Below, piece by piece: positions 25,651 to 34,314 of a stretch of DNA of 64,000 nt. Position 1 is the stretch's first letter, and the number at the start of each line of letters is the position of its first letter. The DNA lies in contig CAMASH010000005.1 in NCBI GenBank assembly GCA_945860745.1, positions 1 to 64,000 of the forward strand. The letters run 5' to 3'. The notes beneath the pieces were generated by a model that saw only the letters and a program-made list of their open reading frames with translations, ran no database searches and was not told the DNA's origin. The translations under genes and the position numbers were made by a program. Source of the DNA: Chthoniobacter flavus. GTDB taxonomy: Bacteria > Verrucomicrobiota > Verrucomicrobiia > Chthoniobacterales > Terrimicrobiaceae.

Positions 25651-26541
25651 TTAGGCCTGGAGAGCGCGGCGGCGACGGGCAGCAAGGGCAAGCAAACCCG
25701 TCAAGCCAAGCATGGCGGCGGTGCTGGGCTCGGGAACGGCCGCGATGAAACCCACTTCGCCGTTATTGGCCAAGGTGAGGTTGCCAAGGAAGTAGGCTTG
25801 ATGATCTGTACCCAACACCACTTCACCGACGCCGGTAGCGGTTTGAGGTGTCATGCGGTAGAGGTCAAGGGCCAGAATGACGCTACTACCTGCTCCGCCG
25901 AAGCTGAAGGCTGTTCCAAGAGTTCCTTGAACGCCTGTCAGGTTAACATAGGAGAAACCTCCGAATGTATTGGAATCATCAACTTGGCTTGTGGTTTCTG
26001 GTGAGACCACTGCAGCCGTAGAATACTGTGTCTCGAGAACATTTTGCATCGTGAAGATCGAACCGTTCACCGCATTGAACTGTCCATCTCCAGGGCTTGT
26101 GAGAGGAAAACTCAAAGAAGTGGAGTCCTGAGAGCCGGGATTGGAGGTGCTCACCCGGGCTTGGCTGTAGTAGATCGTCCTGCGAGGATCTCCGTCAGTA
26201 ATCCCGTTCACCAAAGTGGTGCTGCGAGTGCCCGCCGAGCCAAAGTACAACACGCCTGGATCTGAGCTGACCAAATCGGCCCAGTTGGATCCGAAAGCGG
26301 AGACCAAGGTGGAGTTGATGTTGCCGAAACTGGTGAAGCCTTGGGGAGCAGCACGGAAGGAAACTTGAGTTCCCAAGCTCGCCATAACGGTGTCTGTCTC
26401 GGTGGAAGTGCCGCTCTGAACCGTGAGGACCAGGTTGGCAGGGGCGTGGTTCGGGTTTTGAGCGAACGAGGAAACTGCCGGGACCAGAAGGAAGCCGGCG
26501 GCAATCGTTGCGCACAAGGACCATGTTTTGAATAATTTCAT
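25651..26541 (-). CDS. PEP-CTERM sorting-domain surface protein
   Basis: Exported protein of 296 residues with a signal peptide (KLFKTWSLCATIAAGFLLV, cleavage near SFA-QN). A Ser/Thr/Gly-rich beta-type body follows, then a C-terminal sorting signal: VPEPST, a hydrophobic helix (AMLGLTGLLALAA) and RRRRALQA. Proteins with this tripartite end are processed by an exosortase and linked to exopolysaccharide production; no exosortase gene is in the window. Function of the body is unknown. The frame opens 22 codons earlier, but the ATG at 26541 places the signal peptide at the start. A candidate operator lies 168 bases upstream. Confidence 0.9.
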   Translation of the reverse strand: MKLFKTWSLCATIAAGFLLVPAVSSFAQNPNHAPANLVLTVQSGTSTETDTVMASLGTQVSFRAAPQGFTSFGNINSTLVSAFGSNWADLVSSDPGVLYFGSAGTRSTTLVNGITDGDPRRTIYYSQARVSTSNPGSQDSTSLSFPLTSPGDGQFNAVNGSIFTMQNVLETQYSTAAVVSPETTSQVDDSNTFGGFSYVNLTGVQGTLGTAFSFGGAGSSVILALDLYRMTPQTATGVGEVVLGTDHQAYFLGNLTLANNGEVGFIAAVPEPSTAAMLGLTGLLALAARRRRALQA

Positions 26542-26708
26542 GATGAGGTGTATTTGTTTTTTTGGGTTTTTGCAGCGGCCGTTTCCACCTGTAAAAGCAT
26601 GAACCATTTCCCGCTAGATTTTGTTTTTTTGCGCCCGGAGCAGAAGGTACGAACCTGTCGGACTCGGCGTGTATCGCAAAGGATTGGAAAGATGACTACG
26701 GATGAATT

Positions 26709-26724
26709 GTGACAATTCCGTCAC
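26709..26724. promoter_or_regulatory. candidate operator upstream of PEP-CTERM gene
   Basis: On the minus strand the sequence is GTGACGGAATTGTCAC, a 6-4-6 imperfect inverted repeat matching the motif at 9019. A half-site (GTCACGAAATC) lies at 26783-26793. Both are in the 207-base gap between the GT-C gene and the PEP-CTERM gene. Confidence 0.45.
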
Positions 26725-26820
26725 GAAAAGGAGTTCCGGGGGGCGGGGCAAATTTGGATGGGGAAGGCGACTGCCTGGTGAAGTCACGAAATCCCCCACG
26801 CACGCACTCCTATCACCGCC

Positions 26821-29508
26821 CTATTCGCGAAAGGGCTTGCCCTCTTCGTAGAGTTTGAGGCGTTCCTCGAAGGCCTTGACGACCTCTTCCGGTTCCCCGA
26901 CTTGGCGGGCAGCGGCCAGAGCCTGACGAGCCGAGGGAATCGCATCAGTAAAACTCCCGGTGGCGGCCTGGGCGGCGGCCAGGGTGTTCCAATAGGCCGG
27001 ACGGCCGGCAAAACCGAGATTGGTGACCGCAAGGATCAGCGCTTCCTCCGGCTGACGGACGGCGTCGTCCTTGCTGGTGGCCAGCATCCAAGCCAGCAGG
27101 TTCTGGATGCTGGGGACACCGGGGGTAGCCGCCGCCCCGCGCCGCAGCAGCAAGATAGCCGAGGCATGGCTGTTGGCGTCCTGGCAGTGGGAGGCAATAC
27201 TGAAGCAGACCTCGCTGATTTTATCCGGATCGGCTCCCTCGAGCCCTTTCTCCAGATGGGATTCCGCCTCCTTGGTGGAGCCACTAAGGAAAAGCAAGGC
27301 GGCGAGCTCGAGATGGGCATCGCGCAAACCCGGCTCCAAATCAACGGCGCGTCGAAAGTAATCCATCGCATCCGGGAAGTTGCCGCGGGAAGCCAGGAAA
27401 CGGCCGAAAGCGAGGCTGGCAACAGCCGTGGTTTGTTCAGGTGCCACCTCGGCGATGGCAACCCATTCCTTACGGAGTTCACCGGGCAGACGGTAATGAA
27501 TCGGAGTCAGCCAACTTGGCATCGCGGCGTTGTAAAGAAGGTTCTGGGCAAAGGCGTCCATTGGTTCCGAGCCGGGCGGAAGATTCCGGGCCAGGCGCAC
27601 ATACTGCGCGGAAAAGGCATCGACCGAAAAGATGACAACGTGGGTGATCTTCCTCTCGGTGATCAGTTTGATAGCCTCGGTCTCGGTGGGGGCGGCATAA
27701 GCAGCGGCGGCCGACTTCAATCCGGCAATATTCTCCCAGTAAAGCGTCCCGATGCCTTTCATACCGCCATAGAACATCATCCAGGTCGTCGTGGTCGGGC
27801 CACTAAGCACCGCTACGTCTTTGCCTCCGGCCTGGCGGGCGAGATAGTAAGACAGATCGCGCACCACCATATTGAAACTCTCCGTAGGTCCAAGAGCGGG
27901 CGGGCGGCCGATCCGTTCGAGCGTGCCCAAGACCACACTTTGAGGGTACTGCACCAACAGAACGAGGAAGAAAAACGAGGCGGCCACGCGTTCCCAAACC
28001 GCAAAACGATGCACCTGAGCGACGCGCAGAGCGCAGCCAACCCAGACGGGCAGCACAGCCAGCCAAAGGCCATTGGCTATACCCAGCCAGCGCACCTGAT
28101 AAAGCCCCAACCCGGTCAAAAGAGCCGCCGGAAGGATCACCAGCAGGAGCATGGCTTTCCAGGATTGACCCAGAAATCGCAAAGCGAGCAGACGCAGGCC
28201 CAGCAGCCCGATAAGGGGCATGATGCTGACGATGACCAAGACGCCGGTGGTTCCGGAATCGGTGATCTTTTGATAGATGTTTTTGAACTCCCCGATGTGA
28301 TCTCGGTGGAGCTGCCACAGAAAGGAATCCGAGACGACAAAGAACCGCGCAGGGTCAAGCTTGATTAAAACGGGCAGCGCCGAGAGGCCGGCCAGCAGAA
28401 GAATAAGCATTGGAATGGACCACGGTCCCGTCCAAGGCCTGACCCCGTGCGCCCGCCAGCGGGCCAGCCTCGCAAGGAGTTCCCCCGCGCACAGCCAGGC
28501 GAGGGAATAGAGCGGGTGATTGACCTCCAGGCGCATGCCCATGTGGAAGGGGAAATACTCCAGTAGGTAAAAAAAGAGCGAACCAGCGCAGCCCGAAATT
28601 CCCCAGAGCCGCCAAAGGTTGGGGAGATAGCGTTCGGTGGAAGAGTCGTTCTTCCACAAAGCGAGCGAGAGGAGTGCGCCGAGCCCGATGCCCGCGAAGA
28701 CAGGGACCGCAGTGGCTGCACTAATCCAGAGCGCGACCGCTCCAGCGAACGCACTGGCCCCAAACCACCAGCGGGCGTTCTCCGGAGAGCCGCCAAATTC
28801 CAGGTCGCTGCGCCCGTCCACAACACTTTCCTTCGATGCGACGGAAACCCAGCCCCCTCCGGCGAAGGCCAGGAAAAGCGTGCACATCAAAGCGGCAGCT
28901 GCCGCGATGCCGTGATGGTCGGGATACCCGACCATGAAAAACTCGTAAAAGAGATAGGTCCCGGTCAGGCCTAAAGCAAGGGCACAAGCAGCAGGAGAGC
29001 CCAACTTTCGCAGAACGAGCCAGGGAAGGGTGAGCACGAGGAGGACCAGCAGCAGCGTATTGGCGTAAGGGCTTACCGCCTCGACTGAGGCCGGTAGCGG
29101 CCAGCCGGTAATCCATGAATGAATCTGCCCAACCCCGATCAGCCACCAAATGAAGCTGTGGCTCCAGTGAATTTCCCGCCCATAGGGCGCATTGTCTTGA
29201 TCCGTGAATCGAATGCGCCAGCCCCCCTCGTGGAGCATCTTCTGGGTGTGCATAATCCACTGGTAGCCATCCGCCCCGACCATGGGTAAAATGACTCGCC
29301 GCATGCCACCCTCGAAGCCGGTAGGGGAGTCCGCTGACAGCGCGGGCAGGGGCTGGCCCAATGAGTTGTGGAGCGTGATATCGATCACGGCATAGCGGGC
29401 CCAACTGTCGGCACCAAGCAGCGCGAGCGCGATTCCGATGCAAACCAGCACGGGCCAAAAGCCCTGAGGAAAGCGGAAGCGCGTTTTTTCGATGGGTGAG
29501 GCTGTCAT
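26821..29508 (-). CDS. STT3-like GT-C polytopic membrane protein with C-terminal TPR domain
   Basis: Second and longer (895 residues) member of the GT-C pair in this window. After an N-terminal span it has an outside loop with GADGYQWIMHTQKML and FTDQDNAPYGREIHWSHS, then about ten membrane segments with GYPDHHG near residue 195. The outside region has the shared motif FYGGMKGIGTLYWEN near residue 580. It adds a C-terminal region of about 230 residues with several TPR-like helix pairs (NFPDAMDYFRRAVDLEPG, STKEAESHLEKGLEGAD). The acidic loop motifs fit lipid-linked-oligosaccharide transferases, but the WWDYG motif of STT3/PglB is missing. A role in glycosylating the neighbouring exported proteins is inferred from context only. 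It is divergent from the sugar operon at 29768. Confidence 0.72.
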   Translation of the reverse strand: MTASPIEKTRFRFPQGFWPVLVCIGIALALLGADSWARYAVIDITLHNSLGQPLPALSADSPTGFEGGMRRVILPMVGADGYQWIMHTQKMLHEGGWRIRFTDQDNAPYGREIHWSHSFIWWLIGVGQIHSWITGWPLPASVEAVSPYANTLLLVLLVLTLPWLVLRKLGSPAACALALGLTGTYLFYEFFMVGYPDHHGIAAAAALMCTLFLAFAGGGWVSVASKESVVDGRSDLEFGGSPENARWWFGASAFAGAVALWISAATAVPVFAGIGLGALLSLALWKNDSSTERYLPNLWRLWGISGCAGSLFFYLLEYFPFHMGMRLEVNHPLYSLAWLCAGELLARLARWRAHGVRPWTGPWSIPMLILLLAGLSALPVLIKLDPARFFVVSDSFLWQLHRDHIGEFKNIYQKITDSGTTGVLVIVSIMPLIGLLGLRLLALRFLGQSWKAMLLLVILPAALLTGLGLYQVRWLGIANGLWLAVLPVWVGCALRVAQVHRFAVWERVAASFFFLVLLVQYPQSVVLGTLERIGRPPALGPTESFNMVVRDLSYYLARQAGGKDVAVLSGPTTTTWMMFYGGMKGIGTLYWENIAGLKSAAAAYAAPTETEAIKLITERKITHVVIFSVDAFSAQYVRLARNLPPGSEPMDAFAQNLLYNAAMPSWLTPIHYRLPGELRKEWVAIAEVAPEQTTAVASLAFGRFLASRGNFPDAMDYFRRAVDLEPGLRDAHLELAALLFLSGSTKEAESHLEKGLEGADPDKISEVCFSIASHCQDANSHASAILLLRRGAAATPGVPSIQNLLAWMLATSKDDAVRQPEEALILAVTNLGFAGRPAYWNTLAAAQAATGSFTDAIPSARQALAAARQVGEPEEVVKAFEERLKLYEEGKPFRE

Positions 29509-29730
29509 GGTCGCAAGCAGGTGGCGGGCAAAATCGTTTGATGAAGTTTCTGCGTGAGGAGGCGGGGACCGCTTGTAGGAAGAGATTTCAGCGCGGGCAA
29601 TCTAAAACCAACCCGCGCCAAAGAGCGCCTTCCGGTGCGATGGTCCGAGCATTGACAGCGCGAAAGCGGTCTGCCAGCGTCCGAAAAATGGTGTTTCCAC
29701 GATGAAAAAAAGCCGGCGACGAAAAACCTT

Positions 29731-29761
29731 TTGCCTTCCGCCTTCAGCCTTCCGCCTTCCC
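29731..29761. repeat. CCTTCCG/CCTTCAG heptamer tandem repeat
   Basis: About four tandem 7-base units of the form GCCTTCC or GCCTTCA just before the rfbF start. It is a simple short tandem repeat, and no gene is seen in the surrounding 259-base divergent spacer. Confidence 0.6.
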
Positions 29762-29767
29762 TGAACC

Positions 29768-30568
29768 ATGCAAGTCGTCATTCTTTGCGGGGGTCTGGGC
29801 ACGCGTTTGCACGAGGAAACCGAGTTCCGGCCCAAGCCGATGGTGCCCATCGGCGGGCGTCCGATTCTCTGGCATATCATGAAGACGTATGCTCATTACG
29901 GGCACAAAAATTTCATCCTCTGCCTGGGTTACAAAGGCGAGGTGATCAAGGAATTTTTCCGTAACTATCATTGGAATACCAGCGATGTGACCCTCCAATT
30001 AGGGAAGTCTCCCGGAATCACCTATCACAGCAATCACGATGAGGAGGACTGGACCGTCACCCTGCTGGACACCGGCCAGAAAACCCAGACGGGCGGACGG
30101 CTCAAGCAGGCCCTCGCCTTTATCACCGGGGAGGATTTTCTCCTGACCTACGGGGATGGGGTGACCGACAGCAACATCAACGATACCGTGGCCTTTCACC
30201 ATCGGCACGGCGCCCTCGCCACCATCACGGCGGTGCGGCCGCCGGGACGGTTTGGCGATCTGATCGTGGAAGACGGCAATGTGTCCGGCTTCAACGAAAA
30301 ACCCGAGCGGCAGAGCGCGCTGATCAACGGGGGGTTTTTTGTGATCAATCGAAAAATCGGGGATTATTTGAGCGCGGAAGACTGCATCTTTGAACAAACC
30401 GTCCTGCCCCGGCTGACGGCGGAGGGCCGCTTGAAGGCCTATGCCCACGATGGGTTCTGGCAATGCATGGATACCTACCGGGAACAAATGCTGCTCGACG
30501 AAATGTGCCAGAACGGCACCGCAGCGTGGAAAGTGTGGGAAGGGGGAGTTGAGGGGAAGAGGGGTTGA
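29768..30568 (+). CDS. rfbF: glucose-1-phosphate cytidylyltransferase
   Basis: Makes CDP-D-glucose from glucose 1-phosphate and CTP, first step of CDP-3,6-dideoxyhexose synthesis. The 266-residue protein has the nucleotidyltransferase signature LCGGLGTRLHEET with RPKPMVPIGG (residues 6-28), then FILCLGYKGEVIKEFF, LLTYGDGVTD and the C-terminal GFWQCMDTYRE. The last residues (EGGVEGKRG) come from a GTTGAGGGG-type low-complexity repeat and extend beyond the usual 257. First gene of an 11-gene plus-strand operon; it has a divergent spacer to the GT-C gene. Confidence 0.93.
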   Translation: MQVVILCGGLGTRLHEETEFRPKPMVPIGGRPILWHIMKTYAHYGHKNFILCLGYKGEVIKEFFRNYHWNTSDVTLQLGKSPGITYHSNHDEEDWTVTLLDTGQKTQTGGRLKQALAFITGEDFLLTYGDGVTDSNINDTVAFHHRHGALATITAVRPPGRFGDLIVEDGNVSGFNEKPERQSALINGGFFVINRKIGDYLSAEDCIFEQTVLPRLTAEGRLKAYAHDGFWQCMDTYREQMLLDEMCQNGTAAWKVWEGGVEGKRG

Positions 30569-30720
30569 GTCGTTGAGGGGAATGCGCGAAGATTCACGCT
30601 TTTTTCGTTTGCCCCCGTTCCCCCCGCACAATTCAATCGCAGTCCCACGACGGCAGATACGGCCAACACAATGCCCTCCTCTTCTCAACTCCTCAACCCC
30701 TCCTCTTCTCAACGTTTTTC
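30538..30720. repeat. low-complexity GTTGAGGGG / CCCCTCAAC repeats between rfbF and rfbG
   Basis: The rfbF 3' end (30538-30582) is built from G-rich units such as GTTGAGGGG, while the rfbG 5' end (30672-30720) has the opposite-strand type, CTCCTCTTCTCAAC, twice. The two tracts are roughly inverted and contribute codons to both proteins. The 80 bases in between hold nothing recognisable. Confidence 0.55.
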
Positions 30721-31777
30721 CGGAGTCTTCTCCGGAAGAAACGTCTTCGTCACCGGCCACACCGGCTTCAAGGGAGCCTGGCTTTGTGAGTGGCTGCTCG
30801 CGCTGGGGGCGGAGGTGACCGGATTCAGCCTGCCGGATCTTCCCACTGAGCCCTCTCTTTTTGACGGGCTTGATCTGGCTTCGCGGGTGCGGGATTTGCG
30901 CGGGGATGTGCGCGATTTTTCGGCTCTGCTGGGGGCGACGCAAAAGGCGCGGCCCGATTTTGTCTTTCATCTGGCCGCCCAGCCCCTCGTGCTCGAATCC
31001 TACCGCGAGCCCTTGGAAACTCTGCAAACCAATGTGCTGGGCACGGCCAACCTGCTCGAGGCCCTGCGGGCTTGGGATTCGCCCTGCGCCGCGGTGATGG
31101 TGACCACGGACAAATGTTACGACAACCGCGAATGGGTTCATGCCTACCGGGAAAACGACCCCCTGGGCGGCCGGGATCCTTACAGCGCCAGCAAGGCCTG
31201 CGCGGAAATTGTCACTTCGGCCTGGCGGCAGTCTTTTTTCGAGGGACATCCCGTCCGGGTCGCCTCGGCCCGCGCCGGCAATGTGATCGGCGGCGGCGAT
31301 TGGGCGGCGAACCGGATCGTGCCGGACGCCATGCGCGCGCTGGCCCGGGGCGCGAAAATCCCGATCCGCAATCCCCGCTCCCACCGCCCCTGGCAGCATG
31401 TGCTGGAGCCACTCCACGGCTACCTTTCCCTAGCGGCCGCACTCTCAACCAGCAAGGATCCCGCGTTGCAGTCCGCCTTCAATTTTGGACCAGAACCCGC
31501 CGCCAGCCGGACGGTCGAGGAATTGGTCCGCGAAATTGTCCGGCATTGGCCGGGAGCATGGGAGGCGGCGGAAATCCCAGCGGCCCCGCACGAGGCGCGG
31601 AATCTCCAGTTGACCATCGAGAAGGCGCGCCAGCTTCTCGGCTGGAATCCGCATTGGGATTTTGCCACCACCATCGAAAAAACCGTCCAATGGTATCGCC
31701 AGTCGGACGCGGGAAAAATCGATGCGGCGGAACTCACCCGGGCGGATATCGCCGCATTTTGCGCGCAAGCCAGATAG
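30671..31777 (+). CDS. rfbG: CDP-glucose 4,6-dehydratase
   Basis: NAD+-dependent SDR converting CDP-D-glucose to CDP-4-keto-6-deoxy-D-glucose. The 368-residue protein has the Rossmann motif VFVTGHTGFKGAWL near residue 25, FHLAAQPLVLESYREPLET, the catalytic TTDKCYDN and YSASKACAE (Y-x3-K), and RAGNVIGGGDWAANRIVPD, all specific for RfbG. The N-terminal residues MPSSSQLLNPSSSQ are encoded by a low-complexity repeat, so the true start could be slightly downstream. It lies 102 bases after rfbF. Confidence 0.93.
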   Translation: MPSSSQLLNPSSSQRFSGVFSGRNVFVTGHTGFKGAWLCEWLLALGAEVTGFSLPDLPTEPSLFDGLDLASRVRDLRGDVRDFSALLGATQKARPDFVFHLAAQPLVLESYREPLETLQTNVLGTANLLEALRAWDSPCAAVMVTTDKCYDNREWVHAYRENDPLGGRDPYSASKACAEIVTSAWRQSFFEGHPVRVASARAGNVIGGGDWAANRIVPDAMRALARGAKIPIRNPRSHRPWQHVLEPLHGYLSLAAALSTSKDPALQSAFNFGPEPAASRTVEELVREIVRHWPGAWEAAEIPAAPHEARNLQLTIEKARQLLGWNPHWDFATTIEKTVQWYRQSDAGKIDAAELTRADIAAFCAQAR

Positions 31778-31900
31778 AGTTTGATCACCGTAAAGAACAT
31801 GGAGAAACGTGAAGATGGAAATGCGCATTAATTCCGACAATCCCGCCCTCACAACTTTCATGATCTCCGCGGTTAAATCATCTTTCTCAACTTTACTGTG

Positions 31901-33277
31901 ATGGCCATGCAAAACATCAAGAACTCACCCGAAGCAATCAAAACCGAAATCCTGCGTCTCTGCCGGGAATATTCCGCCCGGGTCCACGGGGCCAATCGTC
32001 CGGCAACGGAGGAACTCCCCTTCGAGGCGGGGCAGACCATCCCCTACGCAGGGCGGGTTTTTGAAGGGGAGGAAGTGGCGGCGGCAGTGGGCGCGGCCCT
32101 GGATTTCTGGCTGACCCTCGGAGCAGAAGGGGAGGCCTTCGAGAAGGAATTGTCCGGCGTCCTTGGCGTGAAAAAAAGCCTATTGGTCAATTCGGGATCC
32201 TCGGCCAATTTGCTGGCCGTCTCGGCCCTGACCAGCCGCAAGCTGGGCGACCGCCGCCTGCGGCCGGGCGACGAGGTCATCACCTGTGCGGCCGGGTTTC
32301 CCACCACGGTCGCGCCCATTTTGCAAAATCAGGCGGTGCCGGTGTTTCTCGACGCGGATCCGGCCACGCTCAACGCGCGGGTGGAACAACTGGAGGAAGC
32401 GTTTGTCGAAGGCCGGACCAAGGCCGTCATGATGGCGCACACCCTGGGCAATCCCTTTGACTTGGGGGCCGTGACCGCGTTTTGTCAGGCGCATAACCTG
32501 TGGCTGATCGAGGACAATTGCGATGCCCTCGGCACCACTTATCAGGGGCGGCTGACCGGCACCTTTGGCGATCTCTCGACCCAGTCGTTCTACCCGCCTC
32601 ATCACATCACCATGGGAGAGGGCGGCGCGGTCAACATCGTCCGCGACATGAAGTTCAAGGTGCTGATCGAGAGCTTCCGCGACTGGGGACGCGATTGCTG
32701 GTGTGCAAGCGGCCATGACAACACCTGCCGCAAGCGCTTCGGCTGGCAACTGGGCGAACTGCCCGAAGGCTACGATCACAAATACATCTACAGTCATCTC
32801 GGCTATAACATGAAACCGCTCGATCTCCAGGCCGCCATCGGCCGGGTCCAGCTCACCCGGCTGCCGGCCTTCGGTGCCGCCCGACGGAAAAATTGGGCCG
32901 CCCTGCGGGCCGGCTTGGATGCGCTCTCCGATTATTTCGATTTCCAAATTGCGACGCCGGCGAGCGACCCGTCCTGGTTCGGCTTCCTGCTCATGGTCAA
33001 GCCGGAGGCAGGTTTTTCCCGGGCGGATCTGAGCCGTCACCTCGACGACAAAAAAATCGGCAACCGCGCCCTCTTCGGCGGCAATCTCGTCCGGCAACCG
33101 GCCTTTGCCGATCTGCGCAAGGAAAACCCGGCGGCCTTTCGCGTGATCGGGGATCTGGCGGGAGCCGACCGCATCATGAACGACGCTGTTTTCGTCGGGG
33201 TCTATCCGGGTCTGTCGGAGTCCATGATTCAGTTCACGATCGATACCCTGCATGGGTTCGTCAAAAATCCCCCGTGA
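31901..33277 (+). CDS. rfbH: CDP-4-keto-6-deoxy-D-glucose 3-dehydrase (E1)
   Basis: PMP and [2Fe-2S] dependent C-3 deoxygenation enzyme, giving the CDP-4-keto-3,6-dideoxyhexose intermediate. The 458-residue protein has the aminotransferase fold, with the diagnostic His replacing the PLP lysine in FYPPHHITMGEGG near residue 231. The cluster cysteines are in DCWCASGHDNTC near residues 265-276. These two features separate RfbH from ordinary sugar aminotransferases. The E3 ferredoxin-type reductase (ascD/ddhD) that usually partners it is not in this operon. Start: ATG at 31901, one codon after a GTG. Its stop overlaps the next start (GTGA). Confidence 0.94.
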   Translation: MAMQNIKNSPEAIKTEILRLCREYSARVHGANRPATEELPFEAGQTIPYAGRVFEGEEVAAAVGAALDFWLTLGAEGEAFEKELSGVLGVKKSLLVNSGSSANLLAVSALTSRKLGDRRLRPGDEVITCAAGFPTTVAPILQNQAVPVFLDADPATLNARVEQLEEAFVEGRTKAVMMAHTLGNPFDLGAVTAFCQAHNLWLIEDNCDALGTTYQGRLTGTFGDLSTQSFYPPHHITMGEGGAVNIVRDMKFKVLIESFRDWGRDCWCASGHDNTCRKRFGWQLGELPEGYDHKYIYSHLGYNMKPLDLQAAIGRVQLTRLPAFGAARRKNWAALRAGLDALSDYFDFQIATPASDPSWFGFLLMVKPEAGFSRADLSRHLDDKKIGNRALFGGNLVRQPAFADLRKENPAAFRVIGDLAGADRIMNDAVFVGVYPGLSESMIQFTIDTLHGFVKNPP

Positions 33278-34314
33278 AGACAGCGCCTCCCCTTCCCGCA
33301 GCGGATTTGGATCACATCCTCACCCACACCCGGCGATACTGGGAGGAGTTGCGGCACGGCCGGATTTTTGTCACTGGCGGCACCGGATTTTTCGGATGCT
33401 GGCTGGTGGAAAGTTTTTGCCAGGCCAACAAAGGACTCGATCTTGGCGCGGAGTTGGTGGTGTTGACGCGAAATCCCGCCGGATTCCGGGAAAAACTCCC
33501 GCATCTCGCGAGGCGGAAAGATCTGATTCTCCACGAAGGCGACGTTCGCGACTTTCCCTTCCCGGCCGGAGCATTCACCCACATCATTCACGGAGCCACC
33601 ACCTCCGGCGCACCGATGGCACCCGCCTTGATGCTGCAAACGATCAGTTCCGGCACCAGGCGGGTGCTCGACTTCGCGGCAACGTGCGGCGCAAAAAAAC
33701 TTCTCTACGTGAGCAGCGGAGCTGTCTATGGACGGCAACCCTCCGACCTGCCCAGCATCCCGGAGACCCACCCCGGCGCACCGGACCCCACCAATCCGGA
33801 CTCGGCCTATGGCGAGGGCAAAAGGCTGGGGGAGTTGCTTTGCGTCCTGGCGGGTTCATCCACCGCGTTGGAGGTCAAGATCGCCCGCTGCTTTGCCTTC
33901 ATCGGCCCGCATCTTCCCCTCGATGTCCATTTCGCCATGGGCAATTTCCTGCGGGATGCACTGGCCGGCGATCCCATCCGGGTTCGCGGCGACGGAACTC
34001 CCGTTCGTTCCTACCTGCATGCCGCCGACCTGGCCGTCTGGCTGTGGACGATTCTTTTTCAAGGCACTCCGGCCCGGGCTTATAATGTGGGAGGAGACGA
34101 AGCGGTTTCCCTGGGCGAACTAGCCGCTCTGATCGATCGCCTGCGCCCAAGTCCCAAAGGCGTCCAATTCGCCCGCCCGCCCGAAGGAAACTCCAAGCCA
34201 TCCCGTTATGTTCCCGACATCACCCGCGCGAAGGCTGAATTGGGACTGAACCAACATTTTCGCTTGGAGGAAGCAATCAAACGCACGCTGCAATGGCTGA
34301 CCACGAAAACCTGA
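33274..34314 (+). CDS. NAD(P)-dependent nucleotide-sugar SDR (epimerase/reductase)
   Basis: Extended short-chain dehydrogenase/reductase of 346 residues acting on a nucleotide sugar, probably the CDP-dideoxyhexose made by the preceding genes. It shows the N-terminal FVTGGTGFFGCWLVES (TGxxGxxG, near residue 30), LYVSSGAVYG, the catalytic YGEGKRLGE (Y-x3-K) and a C-terminal substrate domain with YNVGGDE. Family position suggests a CDP-abequose/paratose synthase or a YerF-like reductase; exact chemistry cannot be assigned by eye. GTG start at 33274, overlapping the rfbH stop by 4 bases; the frame is open further upstream inside rfbH, which is a shadow. Confidence 0.82.
   Translation: MKTAPPLPAADLDHILTHTRRYWEELRHGRIFVTGGTGFFGCWLVESFCQANKGLDLGAELVVLTRNPAGFREKLPHLARRKDLILHEGDVRDFPFPAGAFTHIIHGATTSGAPMAPALMLQTISSGTRRVLDFAATCGAKKLLYVSSGAVYGRQPSDLPSIPETHPGAPDPTNPDSAYGEGKRLGELLCVLAGSSTALEVKIARCFAFIGPHLPLDVHFAMGNFLRDALAGDPIRVRGDGTPVRSYLHAADLAVWLWTILFQGTPARAYNVGGDEAVSLGELAALIDRLRPSPKGVQFARPPEGNSKPSRYVPDITRAKAELGLNQHFRLEEAIKRTLQWLTTKT

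Noticed and set aside
26708-26725. CRP-like site (TGTGA ... TCAC) upstream of the PEP-CTERM gene
   Set aside because: Spacing between the half-sites is 8, not the 6 needed for CRP; it fits the 6-4-6 motif found at other loci better.
29648-29685. TTGACA as a -35 box for the sugar operon
   Set aside because: No acceptable -10 hexamer at 16-18 bases downstream.
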